The notes under the pieces were generated by a model. It saw only the letters and a program-made list of their open reading frames with translations, was not told the DNA's origin and did not search any database. A DNA stretch of 64,000 nt. Origin: Halopseudomonas oceani (lineage in GTDB: Bacteria > Pseudomonadota > Gammaproteobacteria > Pseudomonadales > Pseudomonadaceae). The translations under genes were made by a program, and so were the position numbers. Positions 57,536 to 64,000 of the stretch are shown piece after piece. Position 1 is the stretch's first letter. Each line of letters starts with the position of its first letter. Where the stretch lies: contig NZ_PPSK01000011.1 of assembly GCF_002903165.1 (NCBI RefSeq), positions 86,094-150,093 on the forward strand, written 5' to 3'.

Positions 57536-57566
57536 AGCCTCACCTCTAGCCCAAGCCCAACCGCCG

Positions 57567-58280
57567 ATGCTCAACTGGAACACAATTGATACCGTGCTGC
57601 TCGATATGGACGGCACCCTGCTTGATCTGCACTTCGACAACCACTTCTGGCTGGAACATATGCCTGTCTGCTATGCCCGCCATCATGGTCAGTCGGTTGA
57701 CTGGGCCAAGACGGAACTGTACGCCATGATGAATGCCATTCAGGGCCAGCTGGATTGGTACTGCTTGGACTACTGGACCCGCGAGCTGGGGCTGCCGATT
57801 GTCGAACTTAAGCGCGAAATCGCACACCTGATCAGTTTGCGCCCTGATGCCGATACCTTTCTGCAGGCACTGCAACGCAGCGGCCGGCAAGTAGTGCTGA
57901 TCACCAATGCCCACCGCGATTCATTGTCGCTGAAGATGGAGCGGGTTGAGCTGCGCACATGGTTCCAACGGCTGATCAGTTCCCACGATTACGGCTATCC
58001 CAAGGAAACGCAGGCGTTCTGGCATGCCCTGCAGGCTGATATGCCGTTCGACCCCGAGCGTACGCTGTTTATCGACGACAGCCTCAGTGTGCTGCGGTCG
58101 GCCCGTGAGTATGGTATCGCCCATCTGCTGGCGGTACGGGAGCCCGACAGTCGTGGCGCGCGACGCGATACGGAGGAGTTTGAGGCGGTGGAGGATTACG
58201 CGGAGTTGGTTGCCGCCATCACCCGCGCGCGCGGGCTGAGTCGGCAGCTCCAAGCCGCAAGCCGCAAGAAAACCCCGTGA
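57567..58280 (+). CDS. yrfG: GMP/IMP nucleotidase YrfG (HAD family)
   Basis: HAD hydrolase of 237 residues: motif I LLDMDGTLLDLHFDNHFW, motif II VVLITNAHRDSL, motif III YGYPKETQAFW and motif IV ERTLFIDDSLSVL. It aligns closely with E. coli YrfG, which hydrolyses GMP and IMP. ATG 57567 gives the family start. The last about dozen residues (RQLQAASRKKTP) are encoded by the heptad repeats and terminator stem and are not conserved in the family. Confidence 0.92.
   Translation: MLNWNTIDTVLLDMDGTLLDLHFDNHFWLEHMPVCYARHHGQSVDWAKTELYAMMNAIQGQLDWYCLDYWTRELGLPIVELKREIAHLISLRPDADTFLQALQRSGRQVVLITNAHRDSLSLKMERVELRTWFQRLISSHDYGYPKETQAFWHALQADMPFDPERTLFIDDSLSVLRSAREYGIAHLLAVREPDSRGARRDTEEFEAVEDYAELVAAITRARGLSRQLQAASRKKTP
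58247..58267 (-). repeat. Heptad tandem repeat inside the 3' end of yrfG
   Basis: On the minus strand: TTGCGGC, TTGCGGC, TTGGAGC. Same heptamer family as 26848-26883. It is translated as part of the YrfG C-terminus and abuts a terminator. Confidence 0.6.
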
Positions 58281-58306
58281 GGTGTCCTGTCGCGCGGGTT
58301 TTCTTT
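58268..58306 (+). terminator. Rho-independent terminator of yrfG
   Basis: GAAAACCC (58268-58275) pairs with GGGTTTTC (58296-58303), followed by TTTT. The yrfG stop lies inside the hairpin. The A-tract on the other strand could also serve rimK. Confidence 0.75.
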
Positions 58307-58400
58307 TGGCTGCGCATCGCAGCAAATAGCGTTTGGAAACACGTGATAGCCTCGGCGCCGAATCCACCCTGATTACGCTTGCAGGGGGAGGCCATCCGCC

Positions 58401-58414
58401 TTGCAGCTTCTAGC
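58401..58414 (+). repeat. Heptad repeat, opposite orientation, beside rimK stop
   Basis: TTGCAGC and TTCTAGC on the plus strand. Together with 58247-58267 they make an inverted arrangement around the yrfG terminator. Confidence 0.45.
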
Positions 58415-58419
58415 GGCCG

Positions 58420-59325
58420 CTAGCCCTTCCCCTTGGTGCGCGTCTGGTTGGGTCGGGCGTTTTTCTCGATGTAGTCGATAATCAGGCCGGCGACGTCTTT
58501 GCCGGTGGTGCTTTCGATGCCTTCCAGACCTGGGGAAGAGTTCACTTCCATTACGACTGGGCCGTGGTTGGAGCGCAGGATGTCGACCCCGGCCACGCTC
58601 AGGCCCATGACTTTGGCGGCGCGCACTGCGGTCATGCGTTCCTCCGGCGTGATTTTGATCAGACTGGCGCTGCCGCCGCGGTGCAGGTTGGAGCGGAATT
58701 CGCCCGGCTTGGCCTGGCGTTTCATCGCCGCGATGACCTTGTCGCCAACCACCAGGCAGCGAATATCGGCACCCCCGGCCTCGCGGATGTACTCCTGCAC
58801 CATGATGTTGGCCTTCAGACCCATAAAAGCTTCGAGCACCGACTCTGCGGCCTTTTCGGTTTCACACAGCACCACACCGATACCCTGAGTGCCTTCCAGC
58901 AGTTTGATCACCAGCGGAGCGCCGCCAACCATGCTGATCAGGTCCGGAATGTCGTCTGGGGAGTGGGCGAAGCCGGTGACCGGCAGGCCCACGCCCTTGC
59001 GGGCCAGCAGTTGCAGCGAGCGCAGCTTGTCGCGCGAGCGGCTGATGGCAACTGACTCGTTGAGCGGGAACACTCCCATCATCTCGAACTGGCGAAGTAC
59101 TGCAGTGCCGTAGAAGGTGATAGAGGCGCCGATACGCGGAATCACCGCGTCGAAGCCTTCCAGTTCCTCGCCCTTGTAGTGAATCGACGGCTTGTGGCTG
59201 GCGATGTTCATGTAGGCGCGCAGTGTGTCGATGACGCGCACCTCGTGGCCACGTTCTGTCGCCGCCTCGATTAACCGGCGGGTGGAGTACAAATTGGCGT
59301 TACGCGACAGAATCGCAATTTTCAT
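58420..59325 (-). CDS. rimK: Ribosomal protein S6--L-glutamate ligase RimK
   Basis: ATP-grasp enzyme of 301 residues that adds glutamates to the C-terminus of ribosomal protein S6. The start [18 protein letters not shown] and the ATP-grasp stretches [31 protein letters not shown] and [15 protein letters not shown] are typical. The gene follows rimB by 52 bp. In P. fluorescens the Rim modification system alters ribosome function and is c-di-GMP-responsive. Confidence 0.95.
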   Translation of the reverse strand: MKIAILSRNANLYSTRRLIEAATERGHEVRVIDTLRAYMNIASHKPSIHYKGEELEGFDAVIPRIGASITFYGTAVLRQFEMMGVFPLNESVAISRSRDKLRSLQLLARKGVGLPVTGFAHSPDDIPDLISMVGGAPLVIKLLEGTQGIGVVLCETEKAAESVLEAFMGLKANIMVQEYIREAGGADIRCLVVGDKVIAAMKRQAKPGEFRSNLHRGGSASLIKITPEERMTAVRAAKVMGLSVAGVDILRSNHGPVVMEVNSSPGLEGIESTTGKDVAGLIIDYIEKNARPNQTRTKGKG

Positions 59326-59377
59326 TCTGGGTCCCTTGACGCTGAAAGGCGCATTGATGGGGGTAAGGGTAGTGTGC

Positions 59378-59839
59378 TTAGTAGGGTGTTTCGATCAGGG
59401 GCTTTTCCTGAACGAAGCGCAGGCCCGGGTTGATCACCAGTTGTGCGTCCTGCATCGCCGTGCAGCCGATCAGCATGCGATAGCGCATGGCTTTGCGGCA
59501 GGTCAGGGTGAACTCCACATCCCAGCACTTGTCGCCCAGCAGCAGTGGCGTGCGGATGACGTGCCGTTCCTGCATCTGACCATTGGAACTCTTGATTCGT
59601 TTCAGGTCGATCAGTAGGGCTTCACAGGTCCGGGTGTGCTGACGGGTGCGGCTGCCGATATGCGCATCAAAGCGTACCCAGGTCTGGTTGTCGCGTGTGA
59701 AGGTGCTGATGTTGCTGGCATGCAGTGCCGAGGTCTTGGCCCCGCTGTCGATCTTGGCGATCATTTGGCTGATGCCGAGTTCGGGCAGCGCGACCCACTC
59801 TCGCAGGCCGATCACGCTCAGATGATCAAAGGTTTTCAC
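59378..59839 (-). CDS. rimB: RimB/RloA2-type retropepsin-like aspartic protease (DUF785)
   Basis: Protein of 153 residues with the aspartic-protease-like motif [14 protein letters not shown] (D-S-G) and a second strand repeat [19 protein letters not shown]. In pseudomonads such genes beside rimK are named rimB and are thought to trim or regulate S6 modification. GTG start at 59839. No rimA-like small gene is recognised in this window. Confidence 0.85.
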   Translation of the reverse strand: MKTFDHLSVIGLREWVALPELGISQMIAKIDSGAKTSALHASNISTFTRDNQTWVRFDAHIGSRTRQHTRTCEALLIDLKRIKSSNGQMQERHVIRTPLLLGDKCWDVEFTLTCRKAMRYRMLIGCTAMQDAQLVINPGLRFVQEKPLIETPY

Positions 59840-59941
59840 AGCGGTATCTCCAGCCCCGGAGGCATTCGGCGCGCATCATGCTGCAAGTCTCGGGTTTCGA
59901 CAAGCCTGTTATAGTGCGCCTGCGAGAGGAGTACAAACCTG

Positions 59942-60349
59942 ATGCAGCAAGAAGGCAAAATTCGCCTGGATAAATGGCTCTGGGCGGCCCGTTTTTTCAA
60001 GACCCGTTCGTTGGCCAAGACCGCTATCGAAGGGGGTAAGGTGCAATGCGCCGGTGAGCGTTGCAAGGCCAGCAAGGAAATCCGTGTTGGCGATATATTG
60101 AGTATTCGCCAGGGGCTGGACCAGAAAGTGGTCGAGGTGCTGGTGTTGTCCGAGCAACGCCGTGGTGCTCCTGAAGCGCAGTCGCTCTATCGCGAAAGCG
60201 AACAGAGCATTGCTGCACGCGAGGCCGCCGCAGCGCAGCGCAAGGCGCTGGGTGCCGGCGGGCAGATCAGTGACGGTCGGCCGAGTAAGAAGCAGCGCCG
60301 TCAGATCTTTCGTTTTCGCGATGAACGTAATACACCGGTCGGGGACTGA
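59942..60349 (+). CDS. hslR: Ribosome-associated heat-shock protein Hsp15
   Basis: RNA-binding protein of 135 residues with the S4 domain: IRLDKWLWAARFFKTRSLAK. It binds stalled 50S-nascent-chain complexes after heat shock. GAGGAG-type RBS near 59928. hslO starts 32 bp after the stop. Confidence 0.92.
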   Translation: MQQEGKIRLDKWLWAARFFKTRSLAKTAIEGGKVQCAGERCKASKEIRVGDILSIRQGLDQKVVEVLVLSEQRRGAPEAQSLYRESEQSIAAREAAAAQRKALGAGGQISDGRPSKKQRRQIFRFRDERNTPVGD

Positions 60350-60350
60350 T

Positions 60351-60359
60351 TGCTATAAT
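60351..60359 (+). promoter_or_regulatory. Extended -10 promoter of hslO
   Basis: TGC-TATAAT at 60351-60359 is a perfect extended -10, 22 bp before the hslO ATG. No obvious -35. It gives hslO its own promoter within the short gap after hslR. Confidence 0.6.
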
Positions 60360-60381
60360 CGCGGCTTTTTGAAGGTGCATC

Positions 60382-61263
60382 ATGGCCGCTCAGGACATTA
60401 CCCAACGCTTTCTGTTTGAAAACGCCGACGTGCGCGGCGAGCTGGTGTCCGCCGATCAGAGCTACCGCGAGATCCTCGCCAAGCACCCCTATCCGCAGCC
60501 GGTACAGGCACTGCTGGGTGAAATGCTGGCAGCCGCGGTGCTGCTGTCGACCACCATCAAGTTTGATGGCCTGCTGATTCTCCAGGCCCGCTCCAGTGGC
60601 CCGCTCTCCACCTTGATGGTTGAGTGTTCCAGCAAGCAGGGCGTGCGCGGCATTGCCCGTTACGCCGACGATCTGAGCGGTGAAACACTGGCGGAGCTGA
60701 TGCCTGACGGCGTGCTGGCAATCACCATCGACCCGGATAACGGTCAGCGCTATCAGGGCATTGTGTCGCTGGAAGGGGGCTCGTTGGCAGAGTCACTGTG
60801 CAGCTATTTTGCCAATTCCGAGCAGTTGCCGACCCAATTCCGTCTGCATGCCGATGGTCGTGTTGCCCGCGGTTTTCTGTTGCAGGCGCTGCCGGCCGAC
60901 CGGCAAAAGGACGAGCAGGAGCGCGCCGATACCTGGTCTCATCTGAATGTGCTGGCTGACACCATTACCGCCGAAGAACTGATCGGTCTGGACAACGAAA
61001 CCCTGCTGCATCGCCTCTATCACCAGGAAGAGGTGCGACTGTTTGACGCGCAGCCGGTGCACTTTGAATGCAGTTGTTCGGTCGAGCGTTCCGGCAACGC
61101 GTTGGTCAGCCTTGGGCAAGAGGATGTCCTTGCGCTGCTTGAGGAGCAGGGCGGTGAGATCACCGTGGACTGCCAGTTTTGCAATAGCCGTTATCGTTTT
61201 GACGAGCCTGCCGTGCATGCGCTTTTTGCTGCTGCGGCTGAGCATGCGAAGGGTTTGCACTAA
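60382..61263 (+). CDS. hslO: Redox-regulated chaperone Hsp33
   Basis: Chaperone of 293 residues activated by oxidation of a zinc-bound cysteine switch near its C-terminus: CSC (about 231-233) and CQFC (about 263-266). Holdase domain at residues about 1-175. It follows hslR and precedes pckA, as I recall in P. aeruginosa. Confidence 0.95.
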   Translation: MAAQDITQRFLFENADVRGELVSADQSYREILAKHPYPQPVQALLGEMLAAAVLLSTTIKFDGLLILQARSSGPLSTLMVECSSKQGVRGIARYADDLSGETLAELMPDGVLAITIDPDNGQRYQGIVSLEGGSLAESLCSYFANSEQLPTQFRLHADGRVARGFLLQALPADRQKDEQERADTWSHLNVLADTITAEELIGLDNETLLHRLYHQEEVRLFDAQPVHFECSCSVERSGNALVSLGQEDVLALLEEQGGEITVDCQFCNSRYRFDEPAVHALFAAAAEHAKGLH

Positions 61264-61304
61264 ACGAGAACGGTTCAGGCTTAGCGACTTTGTCTTTTTT
61301 TTGG

Positions 61305-61342
61305 CATAATGGCGCGCCTGCGCGCTGAGTCCGCGCTGAGTC
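61305..61342 (+). promoter_or_regulatory. pckA leader: -10-like element and tandem 11-bp repeat
   Basis: CATAAT at 61305-61310 may be a -10 and is followed by GGCGCGCCT. Two perfect copies of CGCGCTGAGTC follow at 61321-61331 and 61332-61342, exactly one helical turn apart. Another A/T-rich candidate -10 lies near 61405-61412 (GATATATT). The 176-bp leader is probably regulatory, with details unproven. Confidence 0.45.
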
Positions 61343-61439
61343 ACTGGACGAATACCAACCTGAACCCCCACGGACTTAGGCCGAATCGGTCGGTCTTTAG
61401 ATAGATATATTCGGTCAAAGTCGAAGAGGACCCTGTTTA

Positions 61440-62987
61440 ATGACGCAAGCTACCAATACCGTGTACACCGATCTGAGCGTGGCACACCTGATCGAGCTGG
61501 CCATTCAGCGCAATGAAGGTCAACTGGCAGATACTGGCGCTCTGGTAGTCAAGACCGGTGCACGTACCGGCCGCTCGCCGATGGACCGTTTTATCGTTGA
61601 CGAGCCGTCCACCAGCTCTGCGATTGCCTGGGGTGCGGTAAACCGCCCGTTCCCGGCTGACAAGTTTGATGCCCTGTGGGCCCGTGTCGCCGACTACCTG
61701 GGCGCCAAGGAAAGCTTCGTCTCTCACGTTCACGTTGGTGCCGATCCGGCCCACTACCTGCCGGTAGTGATGGAAACCGAGACGGCATGGCACAACGTGT
61801 TCGGTCGCACCCTGTTTATCAATCCCGAAGTCTATAACCCGGCTTCGCGTGATACCTGGCAGATCATGAACGCCCCGTACTTCGTCTGTGAGCCTGAGCG
61901 TGATGGCACCAACAGCGAAGGCTGCGTGATCATCAACTTCGCCCAGCGCAAGGTCCTGCTGGCAGGCATGCAGTACGCCGGTGAAATGAAGAAAGCCATG
62001 TTCTCCGTGCAGAACTTCCTGCTGCCGGCCAAGGACGTGCTGCCCATGCACTGTGCCGCCAACGTCGGCGACAATGGTGATACCACGCTGTTCTTCGGTC
62101 TGTCCGGTACCGGCAAGACCACCCTGTCTGCTGATGAGTCTCGTAACCTGATCGGTGACGATGAGCACGGCTGGGCAGAAGGTTCGGTGTTCAACATCGA
62201 AGGTGGTTGCTACGCCAAGTGCATCGACCTGTCGCAGAAGAACGAGCCGGTCATCTGGAATGCCATCAAGTTCGGCTCCATCGTCGAGAACGTGGTCATC
62301 GATCCGACCTCTCGCCACGCCGACTACGCTGATGTCAGCCTGACCCAGAACACCCGTGCCGCCTACCCGTTGGAGCACGTCGAGAAGCGCGTTGAGGCCA
62401 ATTTGGCCGGTGAGCCGAATGCGATCATCTTCCTGACCTGCGACCTGACTGGTGTACTGCCGCCGGTGTCTATCCTGAACAACGAGCAGGCTGCCTATCA
62501 CTTCCTGTCCGGCTACACCGCACTGGTCGGTTCCACCGAAATGGGGTCGGGTGGCGGCATCAAGTCGACTTTCTCCACCTGCTTCGGCGCGCCGTTCTTC
62601 CCGCGTCCGGCTGGCGAGTACGCTGAGCTGCTGATCAAGCGCATCAACGCCTTCGGCAGCAAGGTCTATCTGGTCAACACCGGCTGGACCGGTGGTGCCT
62701 ACGGTACCGGTAGCCGTTTCAGCATCCCGACTACTCGCGCGATCATCGCTGCGATTCAGTCTGGCGCGCTGGTGGGTGTGGAGACCGAGCATCTGCCGGT
62801 TATCAATCTGGACGTCCCGGTTGCCGTTCCTGGCGTTGAAACCAAGCTGCTGAACCCGCGCAACACCTGGGCGAGCGGTGCGGATTACGACAAGGCGGCG
62901 CAGGACCTGGCCAAGCTGTTCGTCGATAACTTCACCAAGTTCGACGTCTCCGACGCCATCGTCGCAGCTGGTCCGCAACTGGGCTAA
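61440..62987 (+). CDS. pckA: Phosphoenolpyruvate carboxykinase (ATP)
   Basis: Gluconeogenic enzyme converting oxaloacetate to PEP with ATP. The 515 residues carry the kinase-1a loop [13 protein letters not shown], oxaloacetate-binding [12 protein letters not shown] and the kinase-2 region with GDDEHGW. Length is typical of the ATP-dependent bacterial form. GAGGA (61426-61430) precedes ATG 61440. Confidence 0.96.
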   Translation: MTQATNTVYTDLSVAHLIELAIQRNEGQLADTGALVVKTGARTGRSPMDRFIVDEPSTSSAIAWGAVNRPFPADKFDALWARVADYLGAKESFVSHVHVGADPAHYLPVVMETETAWHNVFGRTLFINPEVYNPASRDTWQIMNAPYFVCEPERDGTNSEGCVIINFAQRKVLLAGMQYAGEMKKAMFSVQNFLLPAKDVLPMHCAANVGDNGDTTLFFGLSGTGKTTLSADESRNLIGDDEHGWAEGSVFNIEGGCYAKCIDLSQKNEPVIWNAIKFGSIVENVVIDPTSRHADYADVSLTQNTRAAYPLEHVEKRVEANLAGEPNAIIFLTCDLTGVLPPVSILNNEQAAYHFLSGYTALVGSTEMGSGGGIKSTFSTCFGAPFFPRPAGEYAELLIKRINAFGSKVYLVNTGWTGGAYGTGSRFSIPTTRAIIAAIQSGALVGVETEHLPVINLDVPVAVPGVETKLLNPRNTWASGADYDKAAQDLAKLFVDNFTKFDVSDAIVAAGPQLG

Positions 62988-63008
62988 GTCGCTGGTATTA
63001 CGCGTTAA

Positions 63009-63034
63009 CGAAACCCGCCTGATGGCGGGTTTCG
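63009..63034 (+). terminator. Terminator of pckA
   Basis: CGAAACCCGCC (63009-63019) pairs perfectly with GGCGGGTTTCG (63024-63034) over 11 bp around a TGAT loop. The run of T within the 3' arm makes a terminator; TGTTTC follows. Confidence 0.88.
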
Positions 63035-63220
63035 TGTTTCCGGGGTTGCCGTTTGGCGATGTGCGATGCTGGTTCGCTGATGTCGCGTCTGCGTCCGGGC
63101 AGGTACCTTTGCGGCGCGAAAACATGGCAGATGTACACCCCTCCCGGTGCTGACCGTACGGAAGGGGGATCGATTGCTGCGGCTTTCGATAGAACATTGA
63201 AATAAAAGAGATAAAAAGGG

Positions 63221-63248
63221 TTGACACTCCGGCGCTGGTCGGTAAAAT
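63221..63248 (+). promoter_or_regulatory. Strong tRNA operon promoter
   Basis: Perfect -35 TTGACA (63221-63226) and -10 TAAAAT (63243-63248) with a 16-bp spacer. The next bases GGCGCGCC form a GC-rich discriminator, as at stringently controlled stable-RNA promoters. An A/T-rich stretch lies upstream. Drives tRNA-Asn-Pro-Lys, 64 bp downstream. Confidence 0.85.
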
Positions 63249-63312
63249 GGCGCGCCTCAGCAGGGGATATGTGTTACCAACCACTGCCCAGGTTGAGATG
63301 TTTGAACGTGAT

Positions 63313-63388
63313 TCCGCGATAGCTCAGTTGGTAGAGCAAATGACTGTTAATCATTGGGTCCCAGGTTCGAGTCCTGGTCGCGGAGCCA
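63313..63388 (+). tRNA. tRNA-Asn (GTT)
   Basis: 76-nt cloverleaf: acceptor TCCGCGA/TCGCGGA, D arm GCTC-AGTTGGTA-GAGC, anticodon loop CTGTTAA (anticodon GTT), variable GGGTC, T arm CCAGG-TTCGAGT-CCTGG and encoded CCA. First of three tRNAs. Confidence 0.98.
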
Positions 63389-63401
63389 ATTCAAGCAAGT
63401 T

Positions 63402-63478
63402 CGGGGTATAGCGCAGCCTGGTAGCGCGCCTGCTTTGGGAGCAGGATGTCGAGAGTTCGAATCCCTCTACCCCGACCA
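63402..63478 (+). tRNA. tRNA-Pro (TGG)
   Basis: 77-nt cloverleaf: acceptor CGGGGTA/TACCCCG, D arm GCGC-AGCCTGGTA-GCGC, anticodon loop TTTGGGA (anticodon TGG), T arm GAGAG-TTCGAAT-CCCTC with G-T pairing, encoded CCA. Lies 13 bp after tRNA-Asn. Confidence 0.97.
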
Positions 63479-63492
63479 GTTTTTTTGAGCAT

Positions 63493-63568
63493 GGGTCGTT
63501 AGCTCAGTTGGTAGAGCAGTTGGCTTTTAACCAATTGGTCGTAGGTTCGAATCCTACACGACCCACCA
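63493..63568 (+). tRNA. tRNA-Lys (TTT)
   Basis: 76-nt cloverleaf: acceptor GGGTCGT/ACGACCC, D arm GCTC-AGTTGGTA-GAGC, anticodon loop CTTTTAA (anticodon TTT), T arm GTAGG-TTCGAAT-CCTAC, encoded CCA. Last of the cluster; 14 bp after tRNA-Pro. Confidence 0.98.
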
Positions 63569-63800
63569 CTCAAAACCTTCCTTGAAGTACTTTTCCTTTC
63601 TATCTGAATTAGTTCTCCTGGCCTGCCTTGTGCGGGTTTTTTGCGTTTGCGGTTGGTGTCTGGGTATGCCATGGCTGCGTCTGTAGCCTCTCCTGCTGAC
63701 AGAATCGCCACTTCAGGTGTGCCGCTTGAGCATGCAGGGAATTGGGTCTGCGCAGCGACCGTGCTGTCAGCACCATTGGACGCGGAGCATCCGGACAGGA

Positions 63801-63823
63801 ATTCCCACGCGGAGCGTGGGAAT
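63801..63823. repeat. REP-like palindrome
   Basis: ATTCCCACGC (63801-63810) and GCGTGGGAAT (63814-63823) are perfect inverted arms around GGA. This is the shape of pseudomonad REP elements (CCCACGCnnnGCGTGGG). Confidence 0.75.
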
Positions 63824-63883
63824 GATCAGTGAGGGTGGAGTGTGCACGGAATTTAGTCCCGTTTACGCGGGCGAGTAGCGCAG

Positions 63884-63966
63884 GGCTGACGGGAAAAAGA
63901 GTCATAGGATGTCTGAGGCTCGAAGAGCCGAGTTTTTGAGTGGCCTGCGAGGTCTCCCCGTCAGCC
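63884..63966. repeat. Inverted repeat with inner hairpin at window end
   Basis: GGCTGACGGG (63884-63893) and CCCGTCAGCC (63957-63966) are perfect 10-bp inverted arms. Between them GGCTC-GAA-GAGCC (63917-63929) is followed by GAGTTTTT, a terminator-like shape. Part of the suspected dispersed repeat; the right flank is cut by the window end. Confidence 0.6.
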
Positions 63967-64000
63967 CGAGCAACGCAGCGAACCCGAAGGGCCGCGTAGC

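Larger units (their letters stand above)
62988..63312 (+). other. Intergenic region pckA to tRNA cluster
   Basis: 325 bp without a supported gene. It holds the pckA terminator, a mixed stretch with an AT-rich part near 63188-63219 (possible UP element) and the tRNA promoter. An open frame through it has no coding character I recognise. Confidence 0.6.
63569..64000. other. Region after tRNA-Lys without a supported gene; ends in dispersed-repeat-like sequence
   Basis: 432 bp to the window end. No convincing gene is seen; open frames here are out of keeping with neighbouring codon use. The last 210 bp contain a REP-like hairpin and a 10-bp inverted repeat and resemble a dispersed repeat common in pseudomonads that is often annotated with phantom ORFs. 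No integrase or att core is seen inside the window, although tRNA 3' ends are usual integration sites. Confidence 0.55.

Noticed and set aside
62878..63153. 91-residue plus-strand frame across the pckA end
   Set aside because: It overlaps the pckA 3' end out of frame and runs through the terminator hairpin.
63493..63568. att site in tRNA-Lys
   Set aside because: No integrase and no second copy of the tRNA 3' end is visible in the 432 bp that follow; it can only be a possibility beyond the window.
63609..63905. 98-residue minus-strand open frame after tRNA-Lys
   Set aside because: It spans the REP palindrome and inverted repeat; it is a phantom reading frame of dispersed repeat sequence, with no domain.

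Overview
This is a GC-rich chromosomal segment of a gammaproteobacterium of the family Pseudomonadaceae (Pseudomonas sensu lato, possibly the Halopseudomonas branch). Evidence: ygfB-pepP-ubiH-ubiI, an iron ABC transporter and gcvTHP run in the order I remember from the P. aeruginosa chromosome. Two further Pseudomonas blocks are recognisable: hisN-like phosphatase / rppH / ptsP / TauE / lgt / thyA / folA / ilvD, and argA / argE / pit / CYTH / GspE-like ATPase followed later by rimK / hslR / hslO / pckA. The species is inferred from gene order and protein similarity only. I see no insertion sequence, integrase, prophage, CRISPR array or rRNA operon.

Layout. 1-6.8 kb: end of a UPF0149 gene, proline peptidase, two ubiquinone hydroxylases, then a Fur-controlled iron-binding protein and its permease with no ATPase gene beside them. 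6.9-11.4 kb: glycine cleavage genes gcvT, gcvH and gcvP, with a terminator between gcvH and gcvP. 11.4-16.1 kb (minus strand): a VIT/VWA surface protein with a C-terminal sorting signal, a dedicated class GN sortase, and a CreB/CreC two-component pair in one apparent operon; this is the most unusual locus. 16.3-26.8 kb: an MgtE Mg channel with a duplicated N-domain, a PH-domain membrane protein, a MarR / membrane-fusion protein / DUF2955 efflux operon with paired palindromes, the TrkH-TrkA potassium system, an ACT-domain GcvR-like regulator, an HDOD protein and an RlmI-like rRNA methyltransferase.

27-38 kb: histidinol-phosphatase-like HAD enzyme, RppH, PtsP, an NRDE protein, a TauE/SafE permease, the overlapping lgt-thyA-folA genes, a REC-GGDEF-EAL protein with degenerate end domains, and ilvD. 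38-48 kb: a carboxylesterase lipoprotein, argA and argE, a PiT phosphate transporter with its DUF47 partner, a CYTH/CHAD protein and an orphan GspE/PilB-type ATPase. 48-58 kb: rlmJ, a saccharopine-dehydrogenase-like reductase, a YqjD/YqjE-type membrane cluster running into an AI-2E family permease, an AraC regulator with a DMT exporter, an HDOD-GAF protein, nudE-msrA and yrfG. 58-63 kb: rimB-rimK, hslR, hslO and pckA. The window ends with a tRNA cluster (Asn-Pro-Lys) behind a strong promoter, then a Pseudomonas-type dispersed repeat region.

Most of the window is housekeeping: one-carbon and glycine metabolism, ubiquinone, folate/thymidylate, branched-chain amino acids, arginine, redox repair and ion homeostasis. 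Points for follow-up are the sortase/CreBC operon, the MgtE duplication, the degenerate c-di-GMP protein, GCTTGNN-type heptad repeats beside terminators at two convergent gene junctions, and several inverted or direct repeats in promoter regions.
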